A stretch of 38,411 nucleotides of DNA, taken from contig VXLW01000118.1 in NCBI GenBank assembly GCA_009841435.1, positions 1-38,411 of the forward strand. Reading direction: 5' to 3'. The notes beneath the pieces were generated by a model. That model had not been told where the DNA came from, searched no databases, and worked only from the letters and a program-made list of their open reading frames with translations. Below, piece by piece: positions 7,008-14,601 of the stretch. The translations under genes and the position numbers were made by a program. This stretch comes from Dehalococcoidia bacterium. GTDB taxonomy: Bacteria; Chloroflexota; Dehalococcoidia; Tepidiformales; Tepidiformaceae. Position 1 is the first letter of the stretch, and every line of letters starts with the position of its first letter.

Positions 7008-8225
7008 CTACCAGATAACCTCTTCCGCCACCAGCTGCTCGTACTCCTCCGTGCTCAGCCCCAGCAGGCCCGTGCAGACCTCCTCGCTGTGCTGGCCGAA
7101 GAGCGGCGCCGGACCGTAGTCGTACGCCTCGATGTCGCTGTAGCGCCCCGGTAGCCCCGAGATCTTGCGGGGGCCTACCTCCGGGTGGTCCATCTCCACG
7201 TACAGGTCGCGGTCGGCCATGCCCTGGTCCTCGAGCAACTCGTGCGGGTCGAGGCAGGGCGCCGCGTTCACGCCCGCTGCCTGCAGCGTGTGCATCACCT
7301 CGTAGTGCGACCGCTCCCGCGTCCAGGCCGTGATCGCCGCGTCGATCTCGTCGTGGGCGGCGCGCCGCCCCTCCGCGCTCGCGAAGCGCTCCTCGCTTGC
7401 CCACTCGGGCTTGCCCAGCGCCCTCGCCAGCCCCCGCCACGCCTCCTCGCTCTCCACCTCGATCGCGGCCCACTTGTCGTCGCCGGAGCAGCGATAGACG
7501 CCCCGGGGGGCGTTCTGCGGCGAGCGGTTCCCCGGACGTGGCGGCTCCCGCCCGTTCATGGCGAACTCCATGATCCCCTCCGGGATCATCGTCGAGACGA
7601 TGGCCGCCATCGAGAGGTCCACGTACTGCCCCTCGCCCGTGCGGTTGCGCGCGTGCAGCGCCGAGAGCGCCGTGAACGCCATCACCGTCCCGATCATGAA
7701 GTCCGGGTACAGCCCGCCCAGCCCCGAGGGCGCCCCGCCCTCGTAGCCCGTCAGGTGCGGCAGGCCCGCGTACGCCTGCACGTTCGGACCCCACCCCGTG
7801 GCCGCGTGGTCCGGCCCCACCTGCCCCAGCGGCGAGGTCGCGATCATGACGATTCCTGGGTTGATCGCCTTGAGGGTCTCGTACGCCAGCCCCATCTTCT
7901 CCATCACGCCCGCTGCGTAGTTCTCGGTCACGATGTCACTGTGGCGGATCAGCTCCTTCGCCAGCTCGAGGCCGCGCGGCGTCGAGAGGTTCAGGCGCAG
8001 GCTCTTGCGGCTGAAGTTGAGCGAGTTGAACACGGCCCCCCGGTTGATGCCCGGCTGCCCGTCTGCGCCCGCCCCCAGGTTCTGGCGGTGGAAGTCGAGC
8101 CGGCTCTGCGACTCGATTCGGATCACCTCCGCCCCCAGGCTCCCCAGCCACGCCGTCGCGTACGGCCCCGCCAGGATCCAGCCGAAGTCGGCCACGCGAA
8201 CCCCTTCCAGCGGACGGTTGTTCAT
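7008..8225 (-). CDS. CaiB/BaiF-type CoA-transferase, second gene of pair
   Basis: This is a class III CoA-transferase of 405 residues, moving CoA between carboxylic acids. The N-terminal block LEGVRVADFGWILAGPYATAWLGSLGAEVIRIES and the later SLNFSRKSLRLNLSTP region are typical of the family. The candidate catalytic aspartate lies in GGLYPDFMIGT. The ATG at 8225 overlaps the TGA stop of the preceding gene as ATGA, so the two are translationally coupled and probably form a heteromeric enzyme. Upstream in-frame sequence to 8300 is Gly-rich and not family-like. The acyl acceptor cannot be predicted. Confidence 0.9.
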   Translation of the reverse strand: MNNRPLEGVRVADFGWILAGPYATAWLGSLGAEVIRIESQSRLDFHRQNLGAGADGQPGINRGAVFNSLNFSRKSLRLNLSTPRGLELAKELIRHSDIVTENYAAGVMEKMGLAYETLKAINPGIVMIATSPLGQVGPDHAATGWGPNVQAYAGLPHLTGYEGGAPSGLGGLYPDFMIGTVMAFTALSALHARNRTGEGQYVDLSMAAIVSTMIPEGIMEFAMNGREPPRPGNRSPQNAPRGVYRCSGDDKWAAIEVESEEAWRGLARALGKPEWASEERFASAEGRRAAHDEIDAAITAWTRERSHYEVMHTLQAAGVNAAPCLDPHELLEDQGMADRDLYVEMDHPEVGPRKISGLPGRYSDIEAYDYGPAPLFGQHSEEVCTGLLGLSTEEYEQLVAEEVIW

Positions 8226-9469
8226 CCCGACCCCTCTTCCACGGCCCCCGAGGCCGCCAGCGCCGCGAGCTCCTCCTCCGTGCGCCCCAGCTCCCCACAC
8301 ACCACGTCCCGGGTGTGCTCCCCGAGCAGCGGAGCGGGCCGCCGCACGGCCCAGGGCGTGCTCGAGTAGATGCCCGCCGCCCCCGGCTGCCGCTGGGTCC
8401 CCGCCTCCGGGTGCTCCACGTCAACGAAGAAGTCGCGCGCCGCGTACTGCCGCGAATTCAGCACCTCTTCCATCGTATTCACAGGGAAGCAGGCCACGTT
8501 CCGGGCCAGCGCCATCTCGTAGATCTCCTGCTTCGTGTGCTCCATCAGCCACTCGACCGTCAGCGGCTCGACCACGTCCGCGTTCTGCACGCGGCCCATC
8601 GTCGTCGCGAACGCCTCGCTCACGGCCCAGTCGGGGCTGCCCATCATGTCGACGACTGCGCGCCACCAGTGGTCCATCAGGAACGGCGCGAACGAGACGT
8701 GCCCGTCCTTGCAGGGCATCACCCACGGGAAGTTCGCCTTCTCCCGCGAGATCTTCGGCTCGTGCCCGTACCCGATGCTCGCGATTGGCATGCGCGTCAT
8801 CCCCGCCACCGACTCCATCGCCGAGACGTCCAGCAGCTGGCCCGTCCCGTACGTGCTCCGGTGGAACACCGCGATCAGCGCCATCGTCGCCGCCGTCCAG
8901 CCGGTCAGGTAATCGGCCTGGTCGCCGCCGTCGACGAGCGGCGGGAACGCCTCCGAGTCCGTGATCTCGTTGTACGGCGTCTCCCGCCCCATGCCCCCGA
9001 TATGGAAGGCCGTGAAGGCCGAACCCTGGTAGTCGCGGTACGGCCCCGTGAGCCCGAACGGGCTCGTGCAGACCATGATCAGGCCGGCGTTCCGCGCGCT
9101 CAGCGTTTCGTAGTCGAGCCCCAGCTCGCCGTAGGCGGTGGGCGGTAGATCCGCGATCAAGATGTCGGCGCTCGCTGCCAGCTCGCGCAGCAGCTCGCGA
9201 CCCGCCTCGTCCTCGATGTCGAGGGTGACGCCGCGCTTGTTCGTGTTGAGGTAGAGGAAGCGCCCGCTCTTCTCGGGATGGGGCTCGTCGTTCGGGAAGG
9301 GGCCGTGCGTCCGGCTCCGGTCGCCCCCCGGGGGCTCGACCTTGAGGACGTCCGCGCCCAGGTCGGCGAACGCCTTGCCGCAGAACGGCCCCGTCACCCC
9401 CTGCGCGTACTCGACGACGCGCAGGTCGCTCAGGGCCCCGTCAGTCCCTCCGCCTGATTCGCTCGCCAC
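8222..9469 (-). CDS. CaiB/BaiF-type CoA-transferase, first gene of pair
   Basis: This is a class III CoA-transferase of 415 residues. Family blocks are LRVVEYAQGVTGPFCGKAFA, LGADVLKVEPPGGD and LNTNKRGVTLD. The likely catalytic aspartate is in GGDQADYLTG. The start is GTG at 9469, nine bases after the stop of the DUF5343-like gene, with only a weak GCAGG ribosome site, so coupling to the upstream gene is likely. It overlaps the next CoA-transferase by four bases. Two unequal class III transferases side by side suggest a heterodimer. In the same run is a Rieske oxygenase, so the substrate may be an oxygenated acid. Confidence 0.9.
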   Translation of the reverse strand: MASESGGGTDGALSDLRVVEYAQGVTGPFCGKAFADLGADVLKVEPPGGDRSRTHGPFPNDEPHPEKSGRFLYLNTNKRGVTLDIEDEAGRELLRELAASADILIADLPPTAYGELGLDYETLSARNAGLIMVCTSPFGLTGPYRDYQGSAFTAFHIGGMGRETPYNEITDSEAFPPLVDGGDQADYLTGWTAATMALIAVFHRSTYGTGQLLDVSAMESVAGMTRMPIASIGYGHEPKISREKANFPWVMPCKDGHVSFAPFLMDHWWRAVVDMMGSPDWAVSEAFATTMGRVQNADVVEPLTVEWLMEHTKQEIYEMALARNVACFPVNTMEEVLNSRQYAARDFFVDVEHPEAGTQRQPGAAGIYSSTPWAVRRPAPLLGEHTRDVVCGELGRTEEELAALAASGAVEEGSG

Positions 9470-9478
9470 CGCCTGCGA

Positions 9479-9997
9479 CTACGATTCCGACTTCTGGTAC
9501 TGCTGCATCACCTGCCGGTTGCGTGAAGACGTACCCAGGATCGGCGGGATCAGCCCCGAAGCCTGGTCGATCAGCCCCGCCTCCGCGCACAGCGCCCGGA
9601 ACAGGGCGACCATGCGATCACGCTCCTCCGGCGGCTCGTACTCGCGGAAGACCGAGCGCAACTTGATGTCGCTCGCCTTCGCCGGGTCCGGGACCATCTC
9701 GAAGACCGGCTCGTACACGTCCCGCAGCAGCTCCTCAAGCGCCGCGTGGTAGTCCTCCTCCGACTCGCAGTCCTGGATCTTCTGGAACCGCTCGGTCGGC
9801 GTTTCGTTGGGCGTCAGGAGGTCCAGCAGCTTCAGGGCGTGCATCGTGCGATCCACGTCGATGAAGGGAATCCCCACGTGGTGCAGATCGTCCGGGCTGA
9901 ACCGCCGCGGGAAGTCCCGCAGCCGGTAGCGCCGGATCACGCTGAGGATGTTGACCATGCCGGCGGCCGGAGCCGTCGCGTCCGTTGGATGTGCCAT
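9479..9997 (-). CDS. DUF5343-like protein
   Basis: The 172-residue soluble protein resembles the DUF5343 family of unknown function: a winged-helix-like N terminus (MVNILSVIRRYRLRDFPRRF, GIPFIDVDRTMHALKLLDLL) followed by a helical C-terminal half with the block FRALCAEAGLI. Family assignment is from memory of the pattern and moderately sure. The ATG at 9997 has AAGGAGACGAGG upstream. It sits between a Rieske oxygenase (40-base gap) and two CoA-transferases, so it is probably part of the same message. A winged-helix fold could mean a regulatory role, but no DNA-binding evidence is visible. Confidence 0.75.
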   Translation of the reverse strand: MAHPTDATAPAAGMVNILSVIRRYRLRDFPRRFSPDDLHHVGIPFIDVDRTMHALKLLDLLTPNETPTERFQKIQDCESEEDYHAALEELLRDVYEPVFEMVPDPAKASDIKLRSVFREYEPPEERDRMVALFRALCAEAGLIDQASGLIPPILGTSSRNRQVMQQYQKSES

Positions 9998-10037
9998 CTG
10001 CCCTCGTCTCCTTTGGTGGTTGACCGCCCCGGTCCGC

Positions 10038-11363
10038 CTAGCGGTCGGGACCGTAGAGGTAGTTATCCAGCGCGTAGTGCATCGCCCGGATGCGGCGCTC
10101 CTCGCTGTTCAGCAGGATCCCGCTGAACCCCTTGGAGTGGTACGACTCCTGCACGATCTGCGCCTGCGCCATGTCCTGCTCCAGCGCCTCGAACAGCTCC
10201 GGATGGTTCCGCGCCGTTCCGTACACCGTCGCCGGGCGGCGGGGCGGCGGCGCCCCCTCCGGCACGCGCGCGTACACCTGGTAGTCCCAGTAGCACTTGT
10301 TCGGGTCCGTCGGGTGCGGCCGCGGCCGGAAGAACAGGAACGATCCGTAGGTGAAGTTGAATGTCAGGTTCGGGAAGATCATGTAGTGGAAGTTGTCCAC
10401 CAGCTGCTCATCGACCAGCAGGTCCATGTCCATGCCGATGCGCTTTCCCCACTCGCGGCGCGCCTGTGCCAGGAACGGCGGCAAGTCCCGCGACTTGCCC
10501 TCGAACGTGTCCGGGTCGACCCCGCAGTCCTCCAGGTTCTGGCGCTGCTGGCGTGTCAGCTCGTCCTGGTTCTCGTAGCCGAAGCGCTGCGCCAGGTCGT
10601 CCGTCCAGCTCGGATCGGGCAGGCCCATGCGGATCAGCTGGCGGCTGTGCTTGCCCTCGTCGTACACGTCCAGCGGCGTCGCCAGGTGGTCGAAGTACTC
10701 CAGCAGCTGCGGGTGCAGCGCCGGCAGGTGGTAGATCTCGGCGAACTGGTCCACCGCGAACTTCCAGTTGCACGACCACTCGAGCACGTAGTCGTCCACC
10801 ACGTGGTACTGGTCCAGCCGGTACGGGTCGAGGTGCGAGGGCATCACGCCCAGGTACTCGTGCAGCGACTCCGCCTCGTCGTCCATGTTGAACCAGACCC
10901 AGCCCGCCCACGTCTCCACCCGGACCTCGGTCAGGTGCTGCTTGTCCTCGGGAATGCCGTTCACGAAGTGCTGCCGATCGGGAACCGTGTTCAGCTGGCC
11001 CTCGATGTCGAACGTCCACAGGTGGAAGGGGCACTGCAGCTGCTCCGCGTGGCCCATGCCCACGCTCGGGCGAATGCGGCTGCCGCGGTGCGGGCAGATG
11101 TTGTAGTAGCCCTTCACCTCGTCCTCGGACGTGCGGATGAAGATGAACGACTCCCGCCCGATCTCGTGGACGAAGTTATCGCCCACCTCGGGGATATCGG
11201 CCAGCGGTCCCGCGTTCAGCCAGACCTTCGTCCACATTCGCTCCCACTCGAGCTTCGCGAACTCGGGGGATGTGTACCGTTCCGTGTCGATAAGGCCCGT
11301 CCCCATGTCGGGCTCTTCGGTTCGCCCCGTTGGCGTCGGGGCGGGGCGGTTCTCGAGCACCAT
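10038..11363 (-). CDS. Rieske non-heme iron oxygenase, large subunit (copy 1)
   Basis: The 441-residue product is a ring-hydroxylating-type oxygenase alpha subunit that would hydroxylate or dealkylate an organic substrate using O2. The Rieske [2Fe-2S] ligands are C90, H92, C111 and H114 (CPHRGS ... CPFHLW). The mononuclear iron site is in NWKFAVDQFAEIYHLPALH with H212 and H217; a likely third ligand is the Asp of EQDMAQ near the C terminus. I chose ATG 11363 because GGGAGGGC precedes it and the paralogue at 16430-17758 starts equivalently. No small subunit or dedicated reductase is adjacent. It heads a likely operon with the DUF5343-like and CoA-transferase genes. Confidence 0.93.
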   Translation of the reverse strand: MVLENRPAPTPTGRTEEPDMGTGLIDTERYTSPEFAKLEWERMWTKVWLNAGPLADIPEVGDNFVHEIGRESFIFIRTSEDEVKGYYNICPHRGSRIRPSVGMGHAEQLQCPFHLWTFDIEGQLNTVPDRQHFVNGIPEDKQHLTEVRVETWAGWVWFNMDDEAESLHEYLGVMPSHLDPYRLDQYHVVDDYVLEWSCNWKFAVDQFAEIYHLPALHPQLLEYFDHLATPLDVYDEGKHSRQLIRMGLPDPSWTDDLAQRFGYENQDELTRQQRQNLEDCGVDPDTFEGKSRDLPPFLAQARREWGKRIGMDMDLLVDEQLVDNFHYMIFPNLTFNFTYGSFLFFRPRPHPTDPNKCYWDYQVYARVPEGAPPPRRPATVYGTARNHPELFEALEQDMAQAQIVQESYHSKGFSGILLNSEERRIRAMHYALDNYLYGPDR

Positions 11364-11397
11364 CGAGCAGCCCTCCCTGCAAGGAAAATGCCCGCGC

Positions 11398-11495
11398 ATC
11401 ATGGCGCTTTGCGAGACGATCGGTCAACGTGTATCGGGGCGGTCCGGGCCCGGCCTCTCCGCGACGTTGACAGGCCGCGTGTGGCAGTGAAGCAT
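11398..11495. promoter_or_regulatory. Divergent promoter pair built on an inverted repeat
   Basis: For the minus-strand Rieske gene, TTGACC (11427-11422) is followed after 18 bases by CATGAT (11403-11398). For the plus-strand SnoaL-like gene, TTGACA (11467-11472) is followed after 17 bases by AAGCAT (11490-11495). The two -35 boxes lie in a perfect 8-base inverted repeat, GTCAACGT at 11423-11430 and ACGTTGAC at 11464-11471. One symmetrical factor could therefore act on both promoters. Confidence 0.5.
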
Positions 11496-11555
11496 GCGCC
11501 TTCCACCAGCATCCCCGGCCGGTGATTCCGGCCCTGCCACCCTACGGAGGACTAC

Positions 11556-12056
11556 ATGGCCACGATTGAAGAGCTCGAAGCGCGAGTCGAGTATTTGGAG
11601 GCGGTCGAGGGCGTTCGCCGGACCGTCTACGAGTACCTCCTCATGCACGACATCCCCAACGTCGTCGAGACGCTCATCTCCCTCTTCACCGAGGACGCTA
11701 TCCTCGACATAAGCGGCTACGGTGAGTCCCTCGAGGGCAGGCTTGTCGGGCGCGAGAAGATCGGCGAGCTCTACCGCCGCCTGGAAGAGGGCGGGATCTT
11801 CTCCGGCAAGCACAGCACCACCAACGTCCACATCGAGATCGACGGCGACGAGGCTACCGTTATCAGTTACCTGGAGGTCGGCACGGGACCGAAGCCCGGC
11901 GTCGCCCCCGGCGGCGGCATCTACCAGGAGCGCCTCCGCCGCGAGGACGACGGCCGCTGGCGCTTCGTTCACAAGCGCATCATCGGCACGGGCGAGCAGA
12001 CCGTGCACGACGCCATCGACCACAGCTTCCCCGGCACCGGGGCCTGGCGCTACTAG
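11556..12056 (+). CDS. SnoaL-like (NTF2 fold) protein
   Basis: The 166-residue product is SnoaL-like. An N-terminal helix with coiled-coil character (IEELEARVEYLEAVEGVRR) leads into YEYLLMHDIPNVVETLISLFTEDAILD and then the strand blocks HSTTNVHIEIDGDEATVISYLEV and DDGRWRFVHKRIIG. Members serve as scytalone-dehydratase-like or ketosteroid-isomerase-like enzymes or as substrate-binding proteins. The ATG has GGAGGAC upstream. It is 20 bases ahead of the acyl-CoA dehydrogenase pair, in the same direction, so probably the first gene of that operon. Length is a little above the usual 130-150 residues because of a C-terminal tail. Confidence 0.87.
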   Translation: MATIEELEARVEYLEAVEGVRRTVYEYLLMHDIPNVVETLISLFTEDAILDISGYGESLEGRLVGREKIGELYRRLEEGGIFSGKHSTTNVHIEIDGDEATVISYLEVGTGPKPGVAPGGGIYQERLRREDDGRWRFVHKRIIGTGEQTVHDAIDHSFPGTGAWRY

Positions 12057-12076
12057 CGCCCGGCGAGAGGACCAGC

Positions 12077-13246
12077 ATGGAGTTCGGCTGGAACGAGGAG
12101 CTCGAAGCCTTCCGCGACGAGGTGCGCGCGTTCCTCCAGGAGTTCGATACCCCCGCCCTCCGCAACGAGCTCGCCAACCGCGGCGAGGCCGCCCAGCTCG
12201 GCCCCGAGCAGACCCGCCTCCGCGAGGCCCTGGAGGATCGCGGCTGGGTGCGCATGTGCTGGCCCGAGGAGCTCGGCGGCGAGGGCAAGTCCCAGTGGTT
12301 CCAGTTCGTCATGACCGAGGAGTTTGCGAAGCGCGAGGTCCCCTATGGCTCAGGCTTCGGCACCATGGTCGGCCCCGCCATCCACCGCTTCGGCACGGAG
12401 GCGCAGCGCGAGAAATACCTCCCCGGCATCTGGGCAAACGACATCACCCTCTGCCTCGGCTACTCCGAGCCCAACGCCGGCACCGACCTCGCCGCCCTCG
12501 AGACCCTCGCCGTGAAGGACGGCGACGACTGGCTCATCAACGGCCAGAAGCTCTGGACGAGCGCCGCCGATACCGCCTCCCACGTCTGGCTCGCCTGCCG
12601 CACCGACCCCGACGCCCCCAAGCACCGCGGCATCTCCACCTTCATCGTCCCGATGGATACCCCCGGCATCTCCGTGCGCCCGATCATGACGATGTCGGGC
12701 GGGCGCACCAACGAGGTCTTCTTCGAAGACGTGCGCGTCCCCAGCGATGCCCTCATCGGTGAGGTCAACCAGGGCTGGTACATCATCGCCAACGCCCTCG
12801 ACCACGAGCGCGTCTGGATCGGCGCCGGCGGCGGCCTGCGCCACATCTTCGACCGGCTCATGGCGCACGTCCGCGAGAAGCGACCCGAGCTCCTCGAGGA
12901 CGACGTCGTCCGGCGCCGCCTCGTCGAGCTGGAGCTCGACCTCGACGTCATGGAGGGCCTCGTGCTCACGAACGCCTCCATCGTCGCCTCCGGCGACACC
13001 CCCACGATGGAGGCCTCCATGTCGAAGATCTGGACCTCCGAGTTGCGCTACCACATCAGCAACGTGGCCATGGACCTCCTCGGCCATGAGGGCGCCCTCA
13101 CCGAGGAGGCCGACGGCTTCGCCCCCCTCGACGGCGAGCTCGAACGCACCTACCGCGCCTCCCCCATCCAGCGCTTCGGCGGCGGCGCAAACGAGGTCCA
13201 GCGCGACATCATCGCCAGGCGCGGCCTCGGCCTCCCCCGTCACTGA
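12077..13246 (+). CDS. Acyl-CoA dehydrogenase, large partner
   Basis: This 389-residue FAD-dependent acyl-CoA dehydrogenase introduces a C2-C3 double bond in an acyl-CoA. Typical blocks are the N-terminal helices (ELEAFRDEVRAFLQEF), ITLCLGYSEPNAGTDLAALET, VNGQK-like LINGQKLWTS, and the C-terminal QRFGGGANEVQRDIIARRGLGLP. It is followed after seven bases by a second, shorter and clearly different dehydrogenase. Such adjacent unequal pairs are known as heterotetramers in actinobacterial steroid side-chain degradation (FadE26/27, FadE28/29 type), where one subunit has the catalytic base. By analogy these two may be one alpha2beta2 enzyme; that is inference. Confidence 0.92.
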   Translation: MEFGWNEELEAFRDEVRAFLQEFDTPALRNELANRGEAAQLGPEQTRLREALEDRGWVRMCWPEELGGEGKSQWFQFVMTEEFAKREVPYGSGFGTMVGPAIHRFGTEAQREKYLPGIWANDITLCLGYSEPNAGTDLAALETLAVKDGDDWLINGQKLWTSAADTASHVWLACRTDPDAPKHRGISTFIVPMDTPGISVRPIMTMSGGRTNEVFFEDVRVPSDALIGEVNQGWYIIANALDHERVWIGAGGGLRHIFDRLMAHVREKRPELLEDDVVRRRLVELELDLDVMEGLVLTNASIVASGDTPTMEASMSKIWTSELRYHISNVAMDLLGHEGALTEEADGFAPLDGELERTYRASPIQRFGGGANEVQRDIIARRGLGLPRH

Positions 13247-13253
13247 GCACGAC

Positions 13254-14336
13254 ATGGACACCACCCTCAGCGAAACCCAGCGACTTCTCCGCGAGTCCCT
13301 CCGTGACTACCTCAGCAACGAGGTGCCCTTCGACCGCATCCGCGAGCTCGAACGTGAGGGCGGGGCCGACCAGACCCTCTGGGAGTACCTCGCGGGCGCC
13401 GGCTTCCTCGGCCTGCCCTTCACCGAAGCGCACGGCGGCGAGGGCGGCGAGCTCACCGACACCGCCGTCGTCCTCGAGGAGTTGACCCGGCGCGCCTGCG
13501 TCATCCCCTTCCTTGAGACGACCGCCTCCGCCCTCGCCATCGAGCGCCACGGCGACGAGGCCCTCGCCGGCGAGGTCGTCCGCGGCGTCATCAGCGGCGT
13601 CATGACGATTGCGCCCGCCCTCCAGGGCGCGACGCCCGCCAACGGCGCCTCCCCGCGTGTCGAGGCCGGCGCCCTCAGCGGCGAACGCCGCTTCGTCGAC
13701 TACGGCGCCGAGGTCACCCACCACCTCGTCGAGGCCACCGAGAACGGCGAGCCCGGCCTCTACCTCGTCGAGACCGCCGCCGACGGCGTCGCGACCGAGT
13801 CGCTCAGCACGATCGCCCGCACGCCCCTCGCCCACTGCACCTACGAGGGCGCCCCCGCGCGGCGCGCCGGCGGCGCCGAGGCGCTCCAGTTTTTGCGCCG
13901 CGCCGGACGCGCCCTCTGCGCCGTCCAGTGCCTGGGCAACGCCCAGCAGGCCCTCGACATGACCGTCGAGTACGTCGGCATGCGCGTCCAGTTCGGGCGG
14001 CCCATCGGCTCCTTCCAGGCGGTCCAGCACCACTGCGCGAACATGGCCACGCAGACCCTCTCCGCGCGCTTCCTCACCTACCGGGCCGTCTGGTGCGTCG
14101 ACCAGGGCATCGCCACCGACCGCGAGATCGCCAAGGCCAAGGCGCTCGCCTCCCGAGCCGGCACCGAGGTCACCATGCAGGCCCACATCCTCTTCGGCGG
14201 CATCGGCTACACCGAGGAGTACGACCTCCACTTCTTCAGCCGTCACGGCAAGGAGCGCGCCCTCGCCTGGGGCAGCACCGAAGAGTGCCTGCGCGTCGCT
14301 GCCGACACGCTCGACGAGGTGCAGCCCTGGCAGTAG
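13254..14336 (+). CDS. Acyl-CoA dehydrogenase, small partner
   Basis: The 360-residue product is an acyl-CoA dehydrogenase-family protein. Its start is ATG 13254, giving MDTTLSETQRLLRESLRDYL, typical of the small partner of heteromeric pairs. Other family blocks are MRVQFGRPIGSFQAVQHHCANM and the C-terminal HILFGGIGYTEEYDLHFFSRH. It lacks the long middle beta domain features of its neighbour, including the clear SEPNAGTD motif. The open frame extends upstream to 12747 inside the previous gene, but that is Ser/Pro/Arg-rich shadow sequence. It overlaps the YHS gene that follows. Probably works only with the partner encoded upstream. Confidence 0.9.
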   Translation: MDTTLSETQRLLRESLRDYLSNEVPFDRIRELEREGGADQTLWEYLAGAGFLGLPFTEAHGGEGGELTDTAVVLEELTRRACVIPFLETTASALAIERHGDEALAGEVVRGVISGVMTIAPALQGATPANGASPRVEAGALSGERRFVDYGAEVTHHLVEATENGEPGLYLVETAADGVATESLSTIARTPLAHCTYEGAPARRAGGAEALQFLRRAGRALCAVQCLGNAQQALDMTVEYVGMRVQFGRPIGSFQAVQHHCANMATQTLSARFLTYRAVWCVDQGIATDREIAKAKALASRAGTEVTMQAHILFGGIGYTEEYDLHFFSRHGKERALAWGSTEECLRVAADTLDEVQPWQ

Positions 14337-14542
14337 ACCTCGTCTGCGGCCGCGAGGTCGCCGAGGGCGACGTCGACGCCATCACCGGCCACGTTCCCGG
14401 CGGCGCTCCCGAGCGCGCCAGCGGCACTGGCGCCAAGCGCTTCTACAAGGGCCGCTGGTACTACTTCTGCTCCCTCGAATGCCGCCTCACGTTCATGGCC
14501 ACCCCGGACGAGTTCATCGAAGGAACCGGCCCCGCCCCCTGA
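14327..14542 (+). CDS. Small YHS-domain protein, start codon uncertain
   Basis: About 71 residues form a YHS-like metal-binding domain: DLVCGREVAEGDVDAI near the N terminus and FYKGRWYYFCSLECRLTF followed by PDEFI. Three cysteines fit the usual C ... YFCSxxC pattern. Such domains bind copper, zinc or heme-associated partners and occur alone or in metal ATPases. No ATG, GTG or TTG is in frame close to the domain. The nearest weak candidate is CTG at 14327 after GAGG at 14316-14319; a GTA at 14333 overlaps the upstream TAG stop. Translation is probably coupled to the dehydrogenase gene. The domain is clear, the start is not. Confidence 0.68.
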   Translation: MAVDLVCGREVAEGDVDAITGHVPGGAPERASGTGAKRFYKGRWYYFCSLECRLTFMATPDEFIEGTGPAP

Positions 14543-14568
14543 CCCCGCAGGCCCGCCCTCTGGTCGTG

Positions 14569-14574
14569 TACCCT
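14569..14574 (+). promoter_or_regulatory. Candidate -10 box TACCCT
   Basis: TACCCT lies 27 bases before the hydrolase ATG, in the gap after the YHS gene. It fits the TAnnnT pattern that recurs before starts in this window. No good -35 box is seen. Confidence 0.35.
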
Positions 14575-14601
14575 CCCCTCGTTCCGTAAAGGGGGACTGC
14601 C

